Assembly (NCBI GenBank): GCA_016946835.1 | Contig: JACVTC010000017.1 | Span: 1,180,001 to 1,197,500, forward strand | DNA from: Neocallimastix lanati (nom. inval.) | Taxonomy: Eukaryota; Neocallimastigomycota; Neocallimastigomycetes; Neocallimastigales; Neocallimastigaceae | Direction: 5' to 3' | Length of the DNA stretch: 17,500 nucleotides | In this document: piece after piece, positions 9,150 to 17,500 of the stretch | Position numbering within the stretch: position 1 is the stretch's first letter | How the letters are laid out: each line of letters starts with the position of its first letter | Translations under genes and position numbers: made by a program | Notes under the pieces: generated by a model | What the model was told of the DNA's origin: nothing | The model's input: only the letters and a program-made list of their open reading frames with translations | Databases searched by the model: none

Positions 9150-9500
9150 AAAAAATACTTAGATAATTTTTATACTTATCCCGTTTTTTAATCTTGATTT
9201 TGTTCCATTGGAAGAGTTAATTAAATTTTGATTTTGTTCAAATTCTTCCATTTTGGTGAAGATTTCCTTTGCTTAGTCTAACATTCTATTTACTTCATTT
9301 TTATTTTTTGGCTAATCTTGATTTAACATTCTATTTACTTCATTTTTATTCTTTGGCTTTATACTTCTGAGTCTTTAAAACCAGTACTCCATATAAATAT
9401 TTTTGTTATTGTATTTTCCCTTGAGTCTTTCTGTAATACGGTAATATCAATTTGGCATCAATTTTCTCAACCTCTTTGATAATTAATCTTTTGATTCAAT
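9150..9500 (-). pseudogene. Copia gag C-terminal / zinc-knuckle region, degenerate
   Basis: The minus strand reads NNKNIYMEYWF, a stop, then RLRSIKPKNKNEVNRML. This sits where a CCHC zinc knuckle and basic tail are expected, but the Cys pattern is absent. A 45-bp in-frame duplication (9279-9313 and 9324-9358) repeats PKNKNEVNRML. Downstream, AKEIFTKMEEFEQNQNL is readable. No protease active site can be found before the integrase, so that domain seems to be lost. Confidence 0.6.
9279..9358. repeat. 45-bp tandem duplication within gag remnant
   Basis: A 35-bp block at 9279-9313 recurs at 9324-9358 with one T/C difference, at 45-bp spacing (15 codons), so the duplication is frame-neutral. It could be an old in-frame duplication or have arisen after the element died. 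Confidence 0.85.
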
Positions 9501-9507
9501 AATGGAT

Positions 9508-9864
9508 TTAGAATATTATTATTAACAATAGCTGGTGCTTATTGTTAGTTATTGTTAGCAGCCGGTAGAGCATTATTGTTTGCAAATGTTTGTACAACAG
9601 TGCTGTTTGAATAGGAGCTGGTTCTTGACCTAGGATTGGGAGGTTTAAATTGATAATAATGTTAATAATGGTCCTGTTGGTTGCATCATTATCGTTTGGA
9701 ACGTAAATAAAGAATTCATCATTTAAATGATCAATAATATAAACTTCCAAAAAATCCTTAATACCGTAAGTTTTGGCAGCGTTTGAAATAAGAAACTTCC
9801 ACTCTCTGAAGTTGAATCTTACGTGAAGGCGTTGGTCTTTAATTAAAGTAGTTTCTTGAAACAT
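9508..9864 (-). pseudogene. Copia-type gag N-terminal fragment
   Basis: A 118-codon open frame starts MFQETTLIKDQRLHVRFNF and continues with WKFLISNAAKTYGIKDFLEV and FIYVPNDNDATN. Its length and character suit the N-terminal part of a Ty1/copia gag, and its position upstream of the integrase and RT pieces on the same strand supports this. The last third looks frameshifted. I rely on context more than on a specific gag motif. The start lies only about 20 bp inside the candidate LTR edge, which leaves no normal leader. Confidence 0.65.
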
Positions 9865-9885
9865 GTAGGTTTTTTAAAAAAATAT

Positions 9886-9985
9886 CACGTGAGTACATTT
9901 GTTAAATATATGAAGTTATACATAATATTAAAAAAATTTATAACATAAATTTATACAATATAAAATAAACTCAATAATTAATAAA
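9886..9985 (-). repeat. Candidate 5' LTR fragment
   Basis: Partner of the direct repeat at 6574-6690: shared blocks are 9886-9904 (three differences) and 9945-9969 (one difference). It sits directly upstream of the gag-like start on the minus strand. Its right part is unclear because simple repeats begin at about 10030. No convincing tRNA primer-binding site was seen between it and gag. Confidence 0.4.
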
Positions 9986-10061
9986 TGAAACATAAATATA
10001 AAGGACACTATAATAAATTACATAATCAACAAAAATAATAATGAAAAAATAGTAAAATTAT

Positions 10062-10678
<617 letters not shown>

Positions 10679-11204
10679 TATTCTATAATGTATGTTAATA
10701 AAAAAAAAAAAAATAATTAAAAAAAAAAATAAAAATTAAAATATAATAAAATAAAAGTTATATTATTAATAATCCCCCAAAAGTAAATTAAATTATAAAA
10801 CCAAAAAAAAAAAGAGAGAACAAGATAAAGAAAAATACAAATAAACAGAAAAGGAAAGAAAAATAATATATATATATACATAAATGATTCAAAATATATA
10901 TCATTAATTTTTTTATATACACACATAATACATATAAATATTTAAAACTCTATATAAATATATACTTATACAATGAGAAAAGAAATTGAAATAAAATTTA
11001 ATTGAAATAAACAGCAAAAAAATATCTTTTATTAAAACAAAACAAATAATAAAAACAGTAAATAAGTAGACAATCAAAAAACTAAATTTAATTAAATATA
11101 TATGTTTATAGTAATAATAAAGATTGAAATTTAAAATTCATAATTAATTTACTTGGAATAAAATTCAAAATAAAATATAATAATAATAAAGTAAAATAAC
11201 GTAA
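10679..11204. other. A+T-rich spacer upstream of the transporter gene
   Basis: No gene is recognisable. The sequence is A-rich on the plus strand with a TA run near 10870. It probably carries the upstream part of the magnesium-transporter promoter, but no specific element can be named. Confidence 0.5.
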
Positions 11205-11386
11205 ATAAAATAAAATAAAAATAAAAATAAAATAAAAATAAAATAAAAATAAAATAAAAATAAAATAAAAATAAAATAAAAATAAAATAAAAATAAAATA
11301 AAAATAAAATAAAAATAAAATAAAAATAAAATAAAATAAAATAAAAATAAAATAAAAATAGAATAAAAATAAAATAAAATAAAAAA
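11205..11386. repeat. 11-bp minisatellite (AAAATAAAATA-type) at the 5' end of the transporter gene
   Basis: Alternating A5T and A4T units form an 11-bp period repeated about fifteen times, with a few A4T-only irregularities. It ends 24 bp before the start codon at 11411, so it lies in the promoter or 5' leader. Minus-strand frames through it give only Phe/Tyr/Ile/Leu repeats. Confidence 0.93.
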
Positions 11387-11410
11387 GAACTTCTAAAATA
11401 ATAATAGCAA

Positions 11411-13652
11411 ATGAATTCAAATAATATAAAAGATAATGATACTTCTTCCCAAAATTCATATAACATTGAAAATAATTCTTCAAATTGTTTATTACAAAGT
11501 AATAGTATAAATGTTAATAAAACAAAAGATAATAACTTGGATGTAATAGATGAAAATTCAAATTTACAAACAGCTAATAAGGATTTAAAAAAATCTTTTA
11601 CCCAAACATCTATTGGATCTTATGGTAAACCAAATAGTGTTGTATCAGCAACAGAAGAAATTTCACTTTCTTATAATTCAGATCCGGAATATATAAATAT
11701 GTTAAATAATAAAAAATATAATCCTCTTAGTCATAGTAATTTATTAAATTTATCTCATAAAAATGATGATACTAGTCGCTCAAATATATTAAAAAATTAT
11801 TGTTATGACATTTGTATACCAATTAATAAAAAAGGAGGTTCAAAAAATGTTGAAGATTTTTATGAAATAGATTATGAGAAATTTCAAGAGTTTTGTGACA
11901 AATCAATTAATACTAATCCTATACCAAAAGAAAATAAAGAAAAAAGTGAAGGTACACTTCGTAAACGTAGATCTTCATTTTCGTCAAATGCTTCAAATAA
12001 TGAAAATAAATTTTTAGATAATAACAGCGATAATATTATGGTATTATAGAATATTCATAATGAATAATAAAATATAATAGATAATTAATTAAAATTGAAT
12101 TACAAAATGCTTATTTATTCAATAATTTAATTCCATAATTAATTATTGATGTATATTAATACATATATATATATATTTAATTATTATAAATAAATTTTTA
12201 TAGTCATCTGAAAGAATTATTTTTTATTGTAGAGAAAATGGAGAAAATAATCATATTCAACGTGTTAATAGTTTTCAAGAATTGAAAAAAGTAGGAAAAA
12301 ATTCAATTAGTGAAACAATGAAAAATACTTTCTTTTGGTTTGATATATTAAATCCTACTAAACAGGAAATAACAGTTTTATCTGATGTAATTTTTTAATA
12401 TAATAATAAAATAATATAATAATATATATATATATACTTTTTTTTTTTTTTTTTTTTTTTTTTTATTATTATTTCAATATTAAAATTTTTGTTAAAATTA
12501 ATTAAAAAAATTAAATGATAAAAGGTATTTGGAATTCATCCTTTAACAGTTGAAGATATTGAATTTGATGATACAAGAGAAAAAATAGAAACTTTTTTAA
12601 ATTATTATTTTTTAAGTGTTAGTTCATTTGAGCAAAATTCTTATTCATATATACAACCAATTAGTGTTTCTATTCTTGTATTTAAAAATTGTGTATTATC
12701 TGTAAGTATTAGAATTAAATAAATTAATATATATATAAATATAAATGAAATAAAATAAAAATAAAATTAATAATATATATAATAACAACAATAACAACTA
12801 AATATGAATATATCTATGCGTCATTTTAAATTACAAAGTTCCATAATAGACCAACACCACATCCTGATAATATTTTAAAGAGAATTATTCAACTAAGTTT
12901 ATATGATTTTCAAGTTAATGGTGATTGGCTTGCATATGCACATATTGATGATAGTAATTATTTTATTATTATTTTTTTTATTTTTATTATATTATTATAA
13001 TTATAATTATAATTATTATTTCTTTTTATTAATAACAACATTTATTAATTCAAATATATATATATATATATATATAAAGTTGCGGATTCATTTATGCCAT
13101 ATTTAAGAACAATAGAAATTGATGTAGATAGTATTGATGAATTAGTACTTATATTAAAGGAATCTGAACAAAATGATATGCTTCGTCGTATTGGTTTAGC
13201 ACGTAAACATGTAACTTCATTACTAAGACTTTTAACAGACAAAGCAGATATTATTAAATTTTTTATAAAACGTCTTAACACATTATCTCCAAAATCTGAG
13301 ACATTATTATATTTAAGTGATGTTCAAGATCATGTTATTACTATGGTACAGAATTTATCACATTATGATAAAACATTAACTAGAGCACATTCAAATTATT
13401 TAGCACAAATTACAATTGAAATTACTTTAACAGCTAATCGTACTAATGATATTGTAATGAAAATGACAGCACTTGGTAGTATATTTTTACCATTAAATGT
13501 AATCACAGGTAATAATAATAATAATAATAAAATTAACAAAAATAGTACTTATATTAATAATTATATAAATGAAATACTAATAATAGCTATATATAAAAAA
13601 TAATATAATAATAATTAATAATTAATGAATTGTGATGCTTAATTATATTTAA

Positions 13653-13700
<48 letters not shown>

Positions 13701-13894
13701 ACTAATAATAATTATAATTTTAATAATATTAAAATTAATAATAAAAATTAGGTATGTGGGGTATGAATGTTACAGTACCAGGTCAATCATCTGATACTTA
13801 TACTTCATTTCTTCCATTTATTCTTATTGCAATAACAATGATTTTAGTATCACTTTCAGTATTAATTTTTTCCAGAAAGATGGGAATGCTTTAA
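11411..13894 (+). CDS. ALR/CorA-type plasma-membrane or vacuolar Mg2+ transporter
   Basis: Six exons (11411-12040, 12204-12386, 12525-12701, 12839-12953, 13080-13508, 13752-13894) join in frame through GT-AG introns of 163, 138, 137, 126 and 243 nt into 558 codons. Residues 1-210 are Asn/Ser-rich and end with RKRRSS (184-189), a possible basic-directed kinase site. The CorA cytoplasmic domain includes IHPLTVEDI (275-283), REKIETF, RPTPHPDN, IDDIADSFMPYL, MLRRIGLARK, YLSDVQDHV and NRTND. TM1 covers about 497-514, the CorA signature GMN is at 515-517 within MWGMNVTVPGQS, and TM2 covers about 531-551. CorA proteins form pentameric Mg2+ channels; this one matches fungal Alr1/Alr2/Mnr2 rather than mitochondrial Mrs2. 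The start choice is supported by the open frame and nearby upstream repeats. All domain hallmarks are present, so it looks functional. Confidence 0.94.
13650..13699. repeat. AAAT microsatellite inside transporter intron 5
   Basis: About 12 copies of AAAT lie within the last intron (13509-13751) and account for part of its greater length compared with the other introns of the gene. Confidence 0.9.
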
Positions 13895-14450
13895 GAATAA
13901 ATCAAAATATAACTTATTAAATTTATTTAAATTAAAAATTTTATTAGAAATATTTTTGAAATATTTATTAAAAGAAAAACAGATAAACAGAAAAAAAAAA
14001 AAAAAAAAATTAATTTAAATATTAAATAAATAATAATAAATAATCAATAATACAATAAAAAAATAAAAAATAAAAAAATTAAAAAATTAAAAAAATTAAA
14101 AAAAAATAACAAATAAAAACAAAAAAATAAACAAAAACAAAAAATAAAAACAAAGCATACAAACAAAAAAACCAAAAAATAAACAAATAAATAATTAATA
14201 ATAATATATAATAAAATAAAGCAAAAGAAAAAAAAATAAATAATTAATATCATAAATTTAATTATGTATCTTTACTAAATATCATAATATTTTGTGAATG
14301 ATTTAATTATAATTAATTAAATAAAATAAAAAAATAAAATAAATAATAAAATTATATAAAATAAAAAAAAATCAATTATTAAATTAAAATTTAATTAAAA
14401 AAATAGTTTAATTAAAAATGTACCGGTTGAATTAAAATAAAAAAAAATTT
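13895..14450. other. A-rich spacer downstream of the transporter gene
   Basis: It starts just after the transporter stop and presumably contains its 3' untranslated end. From about 13990 to 14240 it is an A-rich tract of AAAAAT- and AAACAAA-like units; no gene is seen. Minus-strand frames through it are Phe/Leu/Ile runs and are not coding. Confidence 0.6.
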
Positions 14451-14466
14451 AAAGTGAATAGTTTTT

Positions 14467-14602
14467 ATATCACGTGTAAAATTATAAAATAAATTAAACA
14501 GGTAATAATTAATGCCCTATCATATGAATGCTTATTCATGTGGCGCATTAAATAATTAATATAAATAATTTTTTTAAATATTCTACTTTTTGAAGTGGCG
14601 CA
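14467..14602. promoter_or_regulatory. Complex spacer segment: CACGTG box, hairpin and two GTGGCGCA motifs
   Basis: In a spacer that is otherwise nearly pure A+T, this segment holds ATATCACGTG (14467-14476), a stem 14521-14529 with 14534-14542 (9 pairs, one G-T), alternative outer arms ttaatgcc/ggcgcattaa (14509-14516, 14542-14551), and two copies of GTGGCGCA (14540-14547, 14595-14602). CACGTG is the core of bHLH-binding sites in fungi, and GGCGC resembles E2F-like cores. A regulatory role is inference. The segment lies 0.6 kb after the transporter gene and 1.4 kb before TAF9. Confidence 0.4.
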
Positions 14603-15222
14603 CCAATTTTTTGATTTAAATTAAATTTTAATATTGAGAAGGCTTTTTATTTTTATTTTTAGTTTTTATTTAATTTTTGTTTTTTAAATTCCATTAAAAA
14701 AAAAATTTTTTTTTTCTAATATAGGTCTATCTATTCATATCTATTCTTATTTGTTACTATAATTCATAATTAAATAATAATATAAATTTTCAGGATTAAT
14801 TTCTAAAAATATTAATATAAAAGTATTTCTTTTAGTTTTTTTATTTTTATTTTTTTTTTTCATTGAATTCTTATAAATATATAAACAAATTTTTATTAAA
14901 AAAAGTTAAGTAAGGAATCATTACAAAAGTATCATTAAAGAAGGTCACAAAATCAATATAAATTATTTTTAATTCAAAATAATTTATTTGCAAACAATAT
15001 CATAAATATGAAAAAACAAAAAATTCAACCCAAACTTTTTCTTTTACTCTAACTTTACCATTATTATATGAATTATTTTTTTTTTCTTTTTTTTTTTCAA
15101 TATAAATTTATATTATGTATATAGATATAGAGGAAGGAAAAACCATCAAATAAATTATTATTATTGTTATTTTAAACAAATGCTGTCATCTTGAAATTAA
15201 GTAAATAATTATAAATTACGAT

Positions 15223-15275
<53 letters not shown>

Positions 15276-15523
15276 TATGTACATATTTTATTTTTTTTTT
15301 TTTATATTTTACAAATGAAATATGCTATGTTTAAGTTTATCATTTCTTTTCTTATTCTAAAGAGATGATGACCAAATAATGCAAAAAAAACTTTTTTTTT
15401 TTTTTTGGTACATGTCGTATAAACTAAAAATTATTTTTTTTATAGAAAGATCATTGGTGAGAGTTTTATGACCGATCATATATTATTATATTATTATTAT
15501 TATTATTATTATAATTATGAATC
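14603..15523. other. Intergenic spacer with poly-T tracts
   Basis: No gene was found. It includes a 49-nt T run (15224-15272) and a more complex segment at about 15340-15480 with two ATGACC copies (at about 15367 and 15469). No tRNA, snRNA or snoRNA could be supported. Confidence 0.55.
15224..15272. repeat. Poly-T tract of 49 nt
   Basis: An uninterrupted T run. Tracts of this length usually exclude nucleosomes in fungal chromatin; here it is 0.75 kb upstream of the TAF9 start. Confidence 0.95.
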
Positions 15524-15602
<79 letters not shown>

Positions 15603-15716
15603 ATGAATAAATAAATGAATAAATAAATAAATGAATAAATAAATAAATGAATAAATAAATAAATGAATAAATAAATAAATGAATAAATGAATAAATAAAT
15701 AAATAAATAAATAAAT
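15524..15716. repeat. AAAT microsatellite with regular ATGA variants
   Basis: About 48 four-base units. The first half is pure AAAT; from about 15601 a GAAT/ATGA variant recurs at 12- to 16-bp spacing, giving a higher-order period. It lies upstream of TAF9. Confidence 0.95.
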
Positions 15717-15833
15717 TTATATAAATGATTATAAAATTTTTTATATTTATAAATATTTTATTATTCTAAAAATAATATAATCAAAAAATTTTTAATTAAT
15801 TTATATGGATAATTTTTAAATTTTCTATTATTG

Positions 15834-15836
<3 letters not shown>

Positions 15837-15878
<42 letters not shown>
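15837..15878. promoter_or_regulatory. Poly-T tract of 42 nt upstream of TAF9
   Basis: An uninterrupted T run ends 144 bp before the TAF9 start codon, where a nucleosome-depleted promoter would be expected. The run is seen directly; the promoter role is inferred from position. Confidence 0.5.
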
Positions 15879-15884
<6 letters not shown>

Positions 15885-16022
15885 AAGAGGATTAAATCAA
15901 TTTTTCATCATTTCATTAAAATTTGTTAAATTTTAAATATTTAAATTTATTTTATAAAATATTATCTGAAAGCCATTATTTGAAATTAATTTATAATTAA
16001 TATATAAAAGAAGTAAATAAAG

Positions 16023-16227
16023 ATGAGTAATAAGGATGTAAAATTAAATACAGTTTCAACACTTCAAACTCAAGCTTCACTATTATATACAGAATTAGAA
16101 CAAAATCAAAATAATTCATTACCAAGAGATGCGAAAGTCATTAAATTAATTCTTAAAACCATGGGAATATATAATGTGGAATCAAGAGTAATACAGCAAT
16201 TATTGGAATTTTCTCATAGTAAGATTA

Positions 16228-16259
<32 letters not shown>

Positions 16260-17489
16260 AAAATAGTAATAATAATATATATATATATATATACTTTGAA
16301 TTATTTGAAATTAAACTGTTTTATTAGAAATTTGAAATGTATAATTAAAAATCACATTTTTAATCCATCAAATTTATTTATATTTATTTATATATTTATA
16401 TATTTATATATATAAATGATTATTCATATTAAAATATATATTATAATATTATTTTAATTATTTATATATATTTTAATTTTTATATTATTATATTATATAT
16501 TATATATATATCTTTTAAAAAACAACAACAACAAAAAAAAAAAAAAAAAAAAAAAAAATCATTGATTTAAATAAATAACTCCAAAAAAAAAAAAAAAAAA
16601 AAAAAAAACAAATAAATAAAATAAAAGGATATGCTTCTGATGTTTTACAAGATGCATTAGCTTTTTCAGAACACGCAGGTCATAATGAAGTTAATGAATC
16701 AGATATACGTTTAGCAATTGAAGGAAAATCAACATATTCATTTACTAATCCACCATCAAGAGATGTAAATATCATTATTATATAGACATATAATATTGAA
16801 ATGAACAATTGAATATTTGTTAATAAGGATGTAGAATTTTTACAAAGATTTTTTTTTTTTTTTTTTTATAAAAATATAATCAATTTTTTAAAGATTTCAA
16901 ATATAGTGAAGAAAATCATGTGATATTTAAAGATAAAATAAAACTTTACTATAATTTAATTTTTTTATATATATATATATTAATTTTATTTTCATTATAT
17001 ATATGTATATATATTTTATAATAATTATATTAAAATTCAAATTCAAAAATAACAATAATAATTATAAATGAATAAATATATAATCATTATAATCATATCG
17101 ATAATTATTTATTACCAATCAATTCCATATTATAATTTAACTTTTTTTTTTTTATATATATATATTAATTTTATTTTTATTATATATATATATTATAATA
17201 ATTACATATTCAAAAACAAAAACAATAACAATAATAATCATAAATGAATAAATATATAATCATTATATCGATAATTATTTATTAATAATCAATTCCAATT
17301 AAGGTATTAGAAGAAATTGCTGCAAGAAGAAATAAATTACCTTTACCAATCATTCAAGAGAAATATGGTGTACGTTTACCACCTGAACGTCATTGTCTAA
17401 CCGCAATAAATTATCAAGTTGTTCCTCAAGTTAGTACATTATTTAATGAAATTAAAAGATTATTTTTTTTAAAAAAAAAAGAAAATTAA
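16023..17489 (+). CDS. TAF9: TAF9, histone-fold subunit of TFIID and SAGA
   Basis: Three exons (16023-16218, 16628-16764, 17304-17489) join in frame through GT-AG introns of 409 and 539 nt to give 172 residues. Hallmarks of TAF9 appear in order: LPRDAKVIKLILKTMG and SRVIQQLLEFSHRYASDVL (the Arg codon of SHRY is built across intron 1), HNEVNESDIRLAIEGK (end of the histone fold), the TAF9-specific SFTNPPSRD, then NKLPLP, VRLPPERHCLT and NYQ. TAF9 pairs with TAF6 through its histone fold in both TFIID and SAGA and acts in RNA polymerase II initiation in the nucleus. The length is near that of short fungal forms. The last 20 codons are less conserved, and a splice near 17430 (CAA|GTTAGT) to an exon beyond the window is possible, so the 3' end is the weakest part. 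Confidence 0.93.
16950..17298. repeat. Tandem duplication of about 175 bp within TAF9 intron 2
   Basis: The segment 16950-17126 recurs at 17131-17298 with small indels. Both copies run from TATAATTTAA through TTAATTTTATTTT, AACAATAATAAT, AATGAATAAATATATAATC and TATCGATAATTATTTATTA to AATCAATTCCA. The second copy ends at the acceptor of exon 3 (AG at 17302-17303). Confidence 0.85.
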
Positions 17490-17500
17490 TATTATTCATC

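Larger units (their letters stand above)
6574..9970 (-). mobile_element. Decayed Ty1/copia LTR retrotransposon
   Basis: Reading on the minus strand, the order is gag-like N-terminus (9864-9508), a gag C-terminal region (about 9500-9150), gag-pre-integrase and integrase (about 9060-8170), a linker and reverse transcriptase part 1 (about 7430-6934), and the RT active-site block (6879-6829). Integrase before RT is the Ty1/copia order. Stops, at least two frame changes and internal deletions make it inactive. No protease DSG/DTG motif and no RNase H domain are seen. Segments 6574-6640 and 9886-9969 are similar direct repeats and could be parts of the 3' and 5' LTRs. The outer ends are uncertain because the right side runs into an AAT microsatellite. 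Confidence 0.85.

Noticed and set aside
10717-10926. Minus-strand hydrophobic frame
   Set aside because: It comes from an A-rich spacer on the plus strand; no family resemblance, and composition alone explains it.
11106-11483. Two overlapping minus-strand frames rich in Phe, Tyr, Ile and Leu
   Set aside because: They are the 11-bp minisatellite read backwards, and they overlap the first exon of the magnesium transporter.
12903-13106. Plus-strand frame across the fourth transporter intron
   Set aside because: It reads exon 4 in the wrong phase and then intron sequence.
13045-13281. Minus-strand frame opposite transporter exon 5
   Set aside because: It is antisense to a conserved CorA-domain exon.
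14044-14253. Minus-strand Phe/Leu-rich frame
   Set aside because: Produced by an A-rich low-complexity tract; no recognisable domain.
15360-15480. Possible box C/D snoRNA (GATGATGA near 15363)
   Set aside because: No box D (CTGA) at a suitable distance and no terminal stem.
16829-16860. Possible extra TAF9 exon (acceptor-like AAG then GATGTAGAATTTTTACAAAG)
   Set aside because: The frame runs into a poly-T tract and a stop; joining exon 2 directly to exon 3 reproduces the continuous conserved TAF9 sequence.

Overview
The window looks like nuclear DNA of an anaerobic gut fungus (Neocallimastigomycota). Intergenic DNA and introns are almost pure A+T, with long poly-T/poly-A tracts and AAT or AAAT microsatellites. 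Genes are split by GT-AG introns and use A/T-ending codons. One gene is a fungal-type ALR/CorA magnesium transporter. The lineage call is inference; another very A+T-rich eukaryote cannot be excluded from sequence alone.

Layout: (1) 1-178, unassigned, more complex DNA. (2) 179-1072, a non-coding block made of consecutive and nested inverted repeats; this is the most unusual structure here. (3) 1073-2976, low-complexity DNA with three clean palindromes. (4) 2977-4986 (-), a three-exon gene for a single-pass membrane protein with a cysteine-rich, Frizzled-like outer part, an intracellular SH3 domain and a Ser/Thr-rich repeat tail. (5) 4987-6573, A+T-rich DNA with an AAAT satellite and a 45-bp tandem duplication. 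(6) about 6574-9970 (-), a decayed Ty1/copia retrotransposon: gag, integrase and two pieces of reverse transcriptase, with stops, frameshifts and deletions, flanked by a candidate LTR pair. (7) 10063-10678, an AAT microsatellite of about 205 units. (8) 11205-11386, an 11-bp minisatellite ending 24 bp before the next start codon. (9) 11411-13894 (+), a complete six-exon ALR/CorA-type Mg2+ transporter whose exons join in frame to 558 codons. (10) 13895-16022, a spacer holding a hairpin with GTGGCGCA motifs, an AAAT satellite and two poly-T tracts of 42-49 nt. (11) 16023-17489 (+), a three-exon TAF9 gene (TFIID/SAGA histone-fold subunit).

The three intact genes have unrelated roles (membrane signalling, Mg2+ uptake, basal transcription), and nothing suggests that they form a cluster. 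Exon models were derived by hand from GT/AG sites, phase agreement and family conservation. No RNA gene, CRISPR array or bacterial-type operon was seen.
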